NCBI GenBank assembly: GCA_017964115.1
Contig: JAGCSL010000094.1
Span: 1 to 8,010 of the forward strand
Direction of reading: 5' to 3'
Length of the DNA: 8,010 nt
Origin: Candidatus Saccharimonadota bacterium
GTDB lineage: Bacteria; Patescibacteriota; Saccharimonadia; Saccharimonadales; Saccharimonadaceae
Part shown: piece by piece, positions 1 through 7,100 of the stretch
Layout of the letters: every line of letters begins with the position of its first letter
Position numbering within the stretch: the first letter of the stretch is position 1
The notes under the pieces: generated by a model
Told to the model about the DNA's origin: nothing
The model's database searches: none
Seen by the model: only the letters and a program-made list of their open reading frames with translations
Position numbers and translations under genes: made by a program

Positions 1-1
1 A

Positions 2-208
2 GCCCAAATCGCCGCTGAAAAAGTTGCTGAAATCGCCAAACGCGATCATGGCATGAACAGTGTTGACGTATTCGTCAAAGGTATCGGCCTCGGTCGCGAT
101 AGCGCTATCCGTGCTTTCAGTACTATGGGCATCTCAATCAATAGCATCACGGACAAAACCCCAATTCCACATGGCGGTTGCCGTCCTAAGGGAGAAAGGA
201 AACCATAA
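2..208 (+). CDS. rpsK: 30S ribosomal protein S11 (uS11), 3' part
   Basis: This is the C-terminal 68 residues of uS11, a small-subunit protein of the platform that lies near the 3' end of 16S rRNA by the mRNA exit channel. The gene is cut by the window start; reading begins at base 2 and ends with TAA at 206-208. Recognition rests on the block G-R-D-S-A-I-R-A-F and the tail T-P-I-P-H-G-G-C-R-P-K, which match the family's GRESAIRA and TPIPHNGCRPPK. One residue is odd: the Asn of the usual HNGCRP motif is Gly here (codon 173-175). That Asn is the site of the isoaspartate known in E. coli S11. The stop codon overlaps the rpsD start as TAATG, which suggests coupled translation. The identification is very secure. 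Confidence 0.97.
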   Translation, partial: AQIAAEKVAEIAKRDHGMNSVDVFVKGIGLGRDSAIRAFSTMGISINSITDKTPIPHGGCRPKGERKP

Positions 209-825
209 TGGCACGCGATATTTCACCAATTGGCAAACAATCTCGCCGTGAAGGTTATGCACTTGCTCCAAAAGCGCAGAAAATCATGGCAAAGAAGTCT
301 GGAATTCCAGGCCAACACGCAGATATGCGCGTTCGCGGCGGTAGTCTTTATTTGACTCAGCTCCGCGAGAAGCAAAAAGTTCGCCGCATTTACGGCCTAC
401 TCGAAGCTCAATTCGCAAAACTCATGCGTGAAGCACAACGCACACCAGGTAAAACTGGCGAGAAACTTCTCGAATATCTCGAACGCCGCGCTGATAACGT
501 TGTATATCGTGCCGGTTTCGCGAACACTCGTCGCGCTGCACGTCAGCTCGTCTCTCACGGCCATTTCACTTTGAATGGCAAGCGTATCGATATTCCATCC
601 ATCCGCCTAAGTGCCGGTGATGTTCTTGAAGTACGTCCAAAGTCTAAGAAAAACACTTACTTTAACAACCTCGAAAACATTGTAGGTGCAGCTAGCCAAG
701 CTCCACTTTCCTGGATGAAGGCTGACGCAAAGAAGATGAAAATCGAAATTACTGGTACACCAAAGCGCGAAGAAGCAGAGGTGGGCATCAACGAACAATT
801 AATCGTAGAGTATTACTCACGCTAA
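208..825 (+). CDS. rpsD: 30S ribosomal protein S4 (uS4)
   Basis: This encodes uS4, a primary 16S rRNA binder that nucleates assembly of the 30S body and, in many bacteria, represses its own operon. The 205-residue length is normal. The N-terminal S4-specific region covers roughly residues 1-90. The S4 RNA-binding fold follows at about 92-150, with the canonical stretch D-N-V-V-Y-R-A-G-F-A-N-T-R-R-A-A-R-Q-L and then V-S-H-G-H-F at 115-120. No cysteine is present, so this is the zinc-free (C-minus) form: Q-S-R-R-E-G stands where zinc-binding homologues have a Cys just before RREG. The start overlaps the rpsK stop by one base, and a GGGAG Shine-Dalgarno lies inside the end of rpsK at 190-194. 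The beginning M-A-R-D-x-S-P-I resembles TM7 S4 proteins as I remember them. Translational autoregulation is possible, but no specific RNA site was identified. Confidence 0.97.
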   Translation: MARDISPIGKQSRREGYALAPKAQKIMAKKSGIPGQHADMRVRGGSLYLTQLREKQKVRRIYGLLEAQFAKLMREAQRTPGKTGEKLLEYLERRADNVVYRAGFANTRRAARQLVSHGHFTLNGKRIDIPSIRLSAGDVLEVRPKSKKNTYFNNLENIVGAASQAPLSWMKADAKKMKIEITGTPKREEAEVGINEQLIVEYYSR

Positions 826-834
826 AGGAGAACT

Positions 835-1758
835 ATGACAAAAGTTATTCACGAAGCAGAACTAGCAGAAATCAAGGACCTTGGTGAGAACAGTTCCAGC
901 TTTGTTATCAAACCACTTTATTACGGTTATGGTAACACTCTTGGTAACTCCCTCCGTCGTGTTCTTCTATCCAGTATTAAAGGTGCCGCCATCACTGCAT
1001 TTCGCATTGAGGGTACCACGCACGAATTTTCAGCTATTCCTGGCATCGTAGAAGATACTGTTGATATTATGCTCAATTTAAAGAACATCCATATCAAGTC
1101 TCATTCCGATGCTCCAGTTGAAATTCACCTCGAAAAGAAAGGTACTGGTACCGTCCTCGCTGGCGACATCAAACTCCCAGCCGAGGTTGAAATTTCCAAC
1201 CCACAACAGGTTATTTGTAATATCGATGATCCAAAATTCACTCTCAAGATGGATATGGTCGTCGATACCGGTCGCGGTTACTTAAGTATTGAGCAATCCG
1301 GTGCAGAACGCATTCATAGCGATATGATTGCCCTCGACGCCGTGTTTACTCCAGTACTACGCGTCCGCTACAACGCTGAAAACACTCGTGTTGGTCAAGA
1401 TACTAACCTACAACAGCTCACTTTGACTATCGATACCGATGGCACAATCACTCCACGTGAGGCTTTCGAAGAAGCTGCTGCTATCTTGGTCAACCAATAC
1501 AAGGCTCTCGCCGGTAGCACTACCGTCGAATCCGCTCCAGCTCCAACTGCGAGCCAAGCCGAAGACGAATCTGGCCTCATGCTTCCAATTGAAGATCTTG
1601 GCCTATCCGCACGTACTGCGAATGCTCTTCTCAACAATGACATTCACACCGTTCGCGATCTCGTCGTATTATCAGAAAGCGACCTCAAAGAGCTCAAAGG
1701 CTTTGGTGCTAAAGCCCTCGATGAAGTCCGCGAGAAATTAACGGAGTTAAAAGTTTAA
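835..1758 (+). CDS. rpoA: DNA-directed RNA polymerase subunit alpha
   Basis: This encodes the alpha subunit, which dimerises to start assembly of RNA polymerase and contacts promoter UP elements and activators. It has 307 residues, near the usual 310-330. The N-terminal domain spans about 1-228 and includes the diagnostic G-Y-G-N-T-L-G-N-S-L-R-R-V-L-L-S-S at 31-47 and D-G-T-I-T-P-R-E-A at 202-210. A Ser/Ala/Pro/Glu-rich linker covers about 229-250. The C-terminal helix-hairpin domain is at about 254-307 (S-A-R-T-A-N-A-L-L and F-G-A-K-A-L-D-E-V). Aligned by eye to E. coli, the DNA-contact residues R265, N268, G296, K298 and E302 are kept, while C269 and S299 are both Ala. A clear AAAGGAG Shine-Dalgarno at 824-830 sits four bases before the ATG and overlaps the rpsD stop. 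Confidence 0.98.
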   Translation: MTKVIHEAELAEIKDLGENSSSFVIKPLYYGYGNTLGNSLRRVLLSSIKGAAITAFRIEGTTHEFSAIPGIVEDTVDIMLNLKNIHIKSHSDAPVEIHLEKKGTGTVLAGDIKLPAEVEISNPQQVICNIDDPKFTLKMDMVVDTGRGYLSIEQSGAERIHSDMIALDAVFTPVLRVRYNAENTRVGQDTNLQQLTLTIDTDGTITPREAFEEAAAILVNQYKALAGSTTVESAPAPTASQAEDESGLMLPIEDLGLSARTANALLNNDIHTVRDLVVLSESDLKELKGFGAKALDEVREKLTELKV

Positions 1759-2190
1759 ATGCATCGCCATGGATATAAAGGGCGCAAGTTCGGTCGCGAA
1801 AACGACCAACGCACTGCACTAACACGCGGTTTGATGCGCTCCTTGTTTAAGTACAAAGCGATCAATACCACTCTCGCTAAGGCTAAGGAAATCCGCCGCC
1901 CAGCAGAGAAGTTGATTACCATCGCGAAGAAAGGCGATTTGGCTTCCCGCCGTCTCGTTATCGCTCGCTTGAATGATCAACTACTTGGTAACGATCTCGT
2001 AGATAACATTGCGCCACAAATTAAGCGTAATAGTGGCTACCTCAAGATTGAACGCACCGGCTTCCGCCGTGGTGACAATTCTGAAATGGCTACCATCGCT
2101 TTCGTGGACGAAATCAAGGAAAAAGCGGAAAAGGCTCCAAAAGCTGAAAAAGCCGAGAAAAAGCCTGCCGCCAAAAAGGAGGATAAGTAG
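1759..2190 (+). CDS. rplQ: 50S ribosomal protein L17 (bL17)
   Basis: This encodes bL17, a bacterium-specific large-subunit protein located near the peptide exit tunnel. The core is at residues 1-116: M-H-R-H-G-Y-K-G-R-K-F-G-R at the start, then T-T-L-A-K-A-K-E and A-E-K-L-I-T-I-A-K, and G-F-R-R-G-D-N-S-E-M-A near the end of the core. At 143 residues it is longer than the 116-127 usual in many bacteria, because of a low-complexity Lys/Ala/Glu/Pro tail from about 117 to 143. The ATG follows the rpoA TAA with no spacer. Its only Shine-Dalgarno is GGAG at 1743-1746, 12 bases upstream inside rpoA, so translational coupling to rpoA is likely. The stop is TAG, unlike the TAA of the other complete genes. 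Confidence 0.96.
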   Translation: MHRHGYKGRKFGRENDQRTALTRGLMRSLFKYKAINTTLAKAKEIRRPAEKLITIAKKGDLASRRLVIARLNDQLLGNDLVDNIAPQIKRNSGYLKIERTGFRRGDNSEMATIAFVDEIKEKAEKAPKAEKAEKKPAAKKEDK

Positions 2191-2192
2191 TT

Positions 2193-2618
2193 ATGAAGAC
2201 TTATAGCCAAAAAACCTCCGAAATTAGTCGCGAATGGTGGACTATCGACGCTGGCACTTTGCCACTCGGCAAGCTCGCTGTCGTTATCGCTGACAAATTG
2301 ATGGGCAAATCTAAAGTAACTTATACGCCACATATTGATAACGGTGATTATGTCGTTGTAACCAACGCTAAAAACCTCAAAGTTACCGGCGATAAGTTGA
2401 CAGATAAGCATTACTACAGCCACTCTGGTTTTCCGGGCGGCCTCAAGGATCTAACTCTTGCTGAAATCATTGAGAAGGATCCAGCTCTTGCCATTGAGCA
2501 AGCAGTCAAGGGTATGCTTCCAAAGAACAAACTTCAAGCCGATCGCTTAGCTCGCCTCCGCGTCTTTCCAGGCGCAGAGCATGCTCACACGGCACAACAG
2601 CCAAAGGAGATTAAGTAA
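2193..2618 (+). CDS. rplM: 50S ribosomal protein L13 (uL13)
   Basis: This encodes uL13, an early-assembly large-subunit protein that binds 23S rRNA. Its length of 141 residues is typical. Family signatures are W-W-T-I-D-A near residue 16, P-L-G-K-L-A-V near 24, H-I-D-N-G-D-Y-V near 46, the highly conserved H-S-G-F-P-G-G-L-K in the middle, and A-V-K-G-M-L-P-K-N-K-L followed by P-G-A-E-H-A-H-T-A-Q-Q-P near the C-terminus. The gene has a strong AAGGAGG Shine-Dalgarno at 2176-2182, about ten bases before the ATG and within the end of rplQ. It joins the alpha operon directly after rplQ. In B. subtilis the ECF transporter genes and truA lie between rplQ and rplM; they are absent here. Confidence 0.98.
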   Translation: MKTYSQKTSEISREWWTIDAGTLPLGKLAVVIADKLMGKSKVTYTPHIDNGDYVVVTNAKNLKVTGDKLTDKHYYSHSGFPGGLKDLTLAEIIEKDPALAIEQAVKGMLPKNKLQADRLARLRVFPGAEHAHTAQQPKEIK

Positions 2619-3022
2619 TGCCAGCTAAGAACGCAAAATACATTCACGGTTACGGTAGCCGCAAAGCTGCTACTGCCACCGCTCGTCTCTACAAGGGTAA
2701 AGGTGATATCACCATCAACGGTAAGCCAGCTTTGGAATTCCTTAGTGGCAACAAGACTTTGATGGCCGAAGTTACCGATCCGCTTGCAATGACTCAGAAG
2801 CAAAAAGAATACGACGTTACTGTCCTTGCCAAAGGTGGTGGCATTGCAGGTCAAGTTGACGCAATTAAGCTAGCTATCTCACGTGCACTTGTTACTGAAT
2901 TCCCAGAATTCCGCCCAGTGCTCAAGAAAGCCGGTCTCATGAAACGTGACCCACGCGAAAAAGAACGCAAACACTACGGTCTCCGCAGTGCTCGCAAACG
3001 CGAACAGTTCTCCAAGCGTTAA
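2618..3022 (+). CDS. rpsI: 30S ribosomal protein S9 (uS9)
   Basis: This encodes uS9, a small-subunit head protein whose extended C-terminal tail reaches the P-site tRNA. It has 134 residues, within the usual range. Signatures are G-Y-G-S-R-K-A-A-T-A-T-A-R near the N-terminus, K-G-G-G-I-A-G-Q-V-D-A-I in the middle, then L-K-K-A-G-L-M-K-R-D-P-R-E-K-E-R-K and the invariant Q-F-S-K-R end whose last Arg contacts tRNA. The start overlaps the rplM stop as TAATG, and an AAAGGAGA Shine-Dalgarno lies at 2603-2610. It is the last gene of the operon and is followed within 15 bases by an intrinsic terminator. Confidence 0.98.
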   Translation: MPAKNAKYIHGYGSRKAATATARLYKGKGDITINGKPALEFLSGNKTLMAEVTDPLAMTQKQKEYDVTVLAKGGGIAGQVDAIKLAISRALVTEFPEFRPVLKKAGLMKRDPREKERKHYGLRSARKREQFSKR

Positions 3023-3037
3023 TATCGCTTCTAAAGC

Positions 3038-3070
3038 AAAAAATCTCTCCATCTGGGGAGATTTTTTGTT
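3038..3070 (+). terminator. Rho-independent terminator of the ribosomal operon
   Basis: The arms AAAAAATCTCTCC (3038-3050) and GGGGAGATTTTTT (3055-3067) pair over 13 positions with a single T-G wobble and an ATCT loop. A run of six T at 3062-3067 forms the U-tract. It lies 15 bases after the rpsI stop. The A-rich left arm gives the minus strand a T-run as well, so it could also stop transcription from the other side, although no minus-strand gene is visible here. It should insulate the highly expressed ribosomal operon from the accessory genes downstream. Confidence 0.93.
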
Positions 3071-3131
3071 AAACATGCTTACCTAATTAACACGAAACTC
3101 GCGAATAGTCATGCATTTTTATACACGCTTA

Positions 3132-3140
3132 TGCTATAAT
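3132..3140 (+). promoter_or_regulatory. Extended -10 promoter (TGCTATAAT)
   Basis: A perfect TATAAT at 3135-3140 is preceded by TG with one base between, the extended -10 form read by a housekeeping sigma-70-type factor. No -35 better than about two matches to TTGACA was found at 16-19 base spacing, which is tolerable for an extended -10 promoter. Counting seven bases from the -10 end puts the transcription start near 3147-3150, that is, at the ATG of the next gene. This is the only convincing promoter between the operon terminator and the two downstream genes. Confidence 0.75.
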
Positions 3141-3149
3141 TGAACTTAT

Positions 3150-4055
3150 ATGGAGGACTCCGACAAGAGAACGGAAGGTGGGATCGATTTTTCTGAATCT
3201 CCAAATATTGTTCCTCATCAAGACGAGGAGCATCATTCTGACGACTCAAATAATGACAAACCCAAAGAGCCTACGACGGACGGTATACCTTTTGCCGAAG
3301 AAGATATTAAATTTCATTCAAAAACCATTGCCGACAAAGAAAAGAAAGACTTATTTGTTAATGTAGACAAGAAAGCCGTACGTGAGCTGGAGCGCGCCAA
3401 AAAGAAGCAGGAAAATGCAACTGCCAGAAAATTACAAGAAATTGAAGCAGAAAAGAACCGTAAGATTAAAAGGGCCGAGAACGAGCGTAAGAACGTTGAG
3501 CGTAAAGCCGCAATTGAAGCCCGCACCAATAAAGAGAAACAACTGATTAACAAAATCTGGGCTCGCCGCAAGATTATACTAATTGCGATATTCGCAATAC
3601 TATTAATTCTAGTCATAATATTTTTGGTTATCCCAAACATTAAAGGCAAAATAGAGTCAGATGAGAAAATTGCCACCGAAAAGATAGTAGCCGAAAACAA
3701 AACCGACATGATTAAAATCTTTGAAAAAATTACCGGTACAGAGATAGCACTAAAGGATCTCAAGAAAACTATAAGTGAAATTAGTAAAGATGCATTAATC
3801 GATAATTATCAAAAATCTGGCGAAATATATATAAATGGCACTACGGAAAGAATTACATTTACTACAGTGACTAAAAACGGCATCAAGTATGCGAATAACT
3901 TCGTCTATAAACAAGTTACGGATAATGGAGAAATACAGATAATTAAGTCAGAGGACATGTATTATTACTTTGACGGAGAAGATACTATCGAATACGTATC
4001 TCTAGAAGAATTAATTAATAATCATATATTGTCAAATTTAAATAAAGGTAAATAA
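3150..4055 (+). CDS. Single-pass membrane protein, acidic N-terminus and coiled coil (hypothetical)
   Basis: I do not recognise the family; no enzymatic motif is visible. The 301 residues divide into four parts. Residues 1-70 are polar and rich in Asp/Glu/His, probably disordered. Residues 73-140 are dominated by Lys, Arg, Glu and Ala (for example E-L-E-R-A-K-K-K-Q-E) and should form a long coiled coil. Residues 142-162 are a strong transmembrane helix preceded by A-R-R-K, so the N-terminus should be cytoplasmic. Residues 165-301 would lie outside: a charged helical stalk to about 215, then a probably beta-rich part with Y-Y-Y-F-D-G at 271-276. No cysteine is present. The start has no upstream Shine-Dalgarno and may be leaderless; no in-frame alternative start is near. 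The next gene begins 12 bases after the TAA, so the two are probably co-transcribed. Its use of ATA codons is higher than in the ribosomal genes. A role in anchoring or exporting the downstream protein is only an inference. Confidence 0.85.
   Translation: MEDSDKRTEGGIDFSESPNIVPHQDEEHHSDDSNNDKPKEPTTDGIPFAEEDIKFHSKTIADKEKKDLFVNVDKKAVRELERAKKKQENATARKLQEIEAEKNRKIKRAENERKNVERKAAIEARTNKEKQLINKIWARRKIILIAIFAILLILVIIFLVIPNIKGKIESDEKIATEKIVAENKTDMIKIFEKITGTEIALKDLKKTISEISKDALIDNYQKSGEIYINGTTERITFTTVTKNGIKYANNFVYKQVTDNGEIQIIKSEDMYYYFDGEDTIEYVSLEELINNHILSNLNKGK
3366..3635 (+). other. Coiled coil plus transmembrane segment of the 3150 gene
   Basis: Residues 73-140 of the protein are almost entirely charged residues and Ala, with no Pro or Gly, consistent with one long helix. 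Directly after a basic A-R-R-K cluster, residues 142-162 are nearly all Ile, Leu, Val, Ala and Phe, a single membrane helix ending at a Pro. By the positive-inside rule the coiled coil is cytoplasmic. Domain limits were judged by eye. Confidence 0.8.
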
Positions 4056-4067
4056 TAGAGAGGCGCT

Positions 4068-4178
4068 ATGAAAAAAATCAAACAGCTATTATTAAATAAA
4101 TCGAGGATATTAATAACTCTATGTATTCTATGCGCTATTTCGTTTACCATGTTCGCTCACGGAAGCAACGCCTCTGCT
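4068..4178 (+). other. Sec signal peptide of the giant protein
   Basis: The first 37 residues have a basic n-region (M-K-K-I-K, with K11 and R13 further on), a hydrophobic core at about 14-30 (I-L-I-T-L-C-I-L-C-A-I-S-F-T-M-F-A) and an N-A-S-A end that fits the A-x-A rule for signal peptidase I, with cleavage after Ala37. Cys19 and Cys22 lie inside the hydrophobic core. They do not form a convincing lipobox near the cleavage site, so a lipoprotein is less likely. Confidence 0.85.
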
Positions 4179-7100
4179 ACCGTAACGATTAAGAAAACCC
4201 AGCCAGACAGCGGTACGTGGACAATGATTAGTGGTACAAACATTATTCTTAATGCCGACAAAATTAGTCTCTGGGACGCCTATAAAAATGGCGACTATGA
4301 AATTACAGGCAACACTAGTGACGATTTTCTAGTCTTCAAAGAAAATGGCGCGAAGCTAAGTGACGGAACGAAGTTATACTATTCTGACTGGGACGACAGT
4401 AACAAGGGCGTGCTTCTTGCGTTTCGCCGTAAAAATGCCTTCAAAAGCAAATGGACTACATATAATTTGACCAACATGGGTATTACTCTAAAATATCCGA
4501 AAGCCGCTCGTGGTCTTGATGGTCAATATTACGATGTACGTGTCATTATAAATGACATGAAGATTCGCACTGGTAAATGGACCGGTGAGTATAAATACGT
4601 GCCGCTACTAAGTGGCCCCAAGAGCGGCGGCCTACACTTTAGCTCATTCGCCTACAGATATAACAGCTTCATTCATGGCACGTCATACAATATTCATATT
4701 AAGCTATATAAAGCGGGTACGAATACCCAAATCAGCACTGGAAACTCAATGGTTTGGGGCTTCAGCGATGTTGATATTATCGATAAGGTTAGCGGCAACA
4801 GCTACCATAAATACGACAAGAATAATTATACTTGGGCAGAACACGTAGTCTTGAAGAGTGGCTATGGTGTAAAGCGTAGTCCAACTAGCAACGAACGCGA
4901 TGTGACACTATATATGTCACAAAATACTCAATTAGGTCACTGGGTAAATACGTCCAAAACGCCAGACTGGGTATACGTCTATCATGACAAAATAAATAGC
5001 ACTTCGGATTATAACACGACAGATTATACTACAAGATTCGTTTTAGCTATCGACCCGCATGATTTTCATTACGTTTGGACCGGAAGTGGTTGCGGTACGG
5101 CATTTGCGGCCACTACTGGCACTATGTATACCGGATACTCTGAAATTTATGATACTAGTATTAAGAAAGCAAACAAATTAAATAACAACAAAGAATTAAC
5201 AGTCAATGGGAGTAGCAAAACCCTAGCCTTCAGGCATTATATCCACCGCAACAATCAAGGCCCAACGAATGATAATGAAGAATATTTCGTTAACGCGGGC
5301 CCAGATAGCGGCCCAAAGAAAGGCTCCGCTACAAGTCATAAGAGTTATACTTCGGCGAAAAATTCGGATAAAGTTGTATATGACGATAGCACTAGCGGTA
5401 ATCCTTTTACGGTGTCGCTAACGCCAGGACAAAAGAAGGTAATTTGGCAAGAACTAAACTATCAGCTATCAAATATTGACGATTCGCTTGCGCCTTATGT
5501 TGATGAATACTGCGAACTAGTCACTCCGAACGTCGGTGGACGCGTCTGCGTCCAGCTGCATCGCCCGAAAGCGAAGTTTAGCGGCAAAGTTGAAGCTAAG
5601 GTCATACACGATAAAACTGGCAACTATAAAAACCCTAATTCGCTAGAAGAAGGGAATGAAGTTGTGACAGATGATGGATCATTTACGATCAGATTCACAA
5701 GTGAAATTAGCCGCGGCACCGATGATGCTGGCGACACTGCTACTACGCCATATCGTATTGTTCAAAAATTGGGCAGCAAGGATGGCGACGAAGTTCCAGG
5801 AACCGGTAAGCCAAATACTGGCACCAAAAATACTAAAGCCCTCAAAAATGGCGAGAAAGACGAAATCGTCAAAACTTCAGATAACTACAAGTATGAATCG
5901 AAGCTTAAATATGGCGAGACACGCATCATTTGCGGCGTATTAAAATATAAATCCGAAGTAAATGCCAGCGCCACAGGAGGAGGCGTAGAGGATACGAAGT
6001 ATAGCTGCGTTAAAGTCTGGCGTGCGCCGAAAGCTTGTGGCCTAAACGCAGATTATAACTACGGCGTCCATACTGGCCAAAATCTGGGCCGCGTCGGCGT
6101 GGTTAACCATTCATATCCAGGCTCCAGCGCTAGTTACGTATATAGCAAATCTGAACCATCCAGATTCACAGAAGCGAATCATTATACGCAAGAAGCCGAG
6201 ATATGGGCACGTCCTGGCGACTCGATTCGCTTCGTTGAAGAATCATGTGCTGGCGGACAATATGCCGTGAATAATACGCCAACTCTCGACAAAGAGACTT
6301 ATAAAACTATCTATACCAACAAAGGAACGCTCGAAAATGCTGCCGGCACCGTTAATAGTAGCAAGGCGTACCTATTCGGAGAAAAGGCGCCAGTCAAGAC
6401 TAATGATAATCCGCTCACCTATAACAATATTCGAACTTGGAATAGCACAAGCAGCGGTAGCGATTTTCCGACCGGTGATAATGTAGAGTTAGAGCTATTA
6501 TCGCCATCAGATGCAAACACCGATACTTACAACGAAAACAGCTATAACTCGTCGACATATTCATGCGAGAGTCTTAACTCGAGCAGTTTCCAGACAAATC
6601 ACTACCAAGTCGCAGGCAAATCATCTGATCAAACTACAAAAGTCGGTTGTCACGCTTATTCAAAGACCGGAGTTAGTAGCGACGTGGGTCATATTATCAA
6701 GCACAGCCTAACTTGGAACTACCTCAACGTAAATAAAAGCGTCGCAAATAGTACCTATGAAAAAAATAAAAAGTTCACAGCTAATGCGCTTGCGAAAATT
6801 CCATATAACTACAATCTACAACCAGCATTATCAAGCACGACTGAATCTCATGTTGCATACCTAGGCTCTACCTATACTTTCAATGCGGACGTCTACACGA
6901 CACCGCGCAAAAACCTTAGCTTCGGCGATAGCGAGTCAAATAACACCTATGCGACTATTACAAAAAAGACCGCTATCAGCGTAGAATATTACTTCATTAT
7001 CAATGGCGTCAAAGGAGCCACGCATGTTATGAAGTCGAATAAGAATCTCCGCTTAAATAACACGGGTGACTTTAGCGGTACAGTTAATCGTACTGAAAGC

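Noticed and set aside
607..3076. Antisense open frames opposite rpsD, rpoA, rplQ, rplM and rpsI
   Set aside because: All are shadows of conserved genes, with no family resemblance and no promoter or ribosome-binding site.
4116..4140. Possible lipoprotein signal because of Cys19 and Cys22 in the leader of the giant protein
   Set aside because: The Cys residues lie in the middle of the hydrophobic core, not after a lipobox, and a good signal peptidase I site (A-S-A) follows at residues 35-37.
4901..4921. A perfect inverted repeat TGTGACA...TGTCACA with a seven-base loop
   Set aside because: It lies inside the open frame of the giant protein and has no following T-run, so it is not a terminator. 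Nothing around it suggests an operator, and one such repeat is expected by chance in about 4 kb of sequence.
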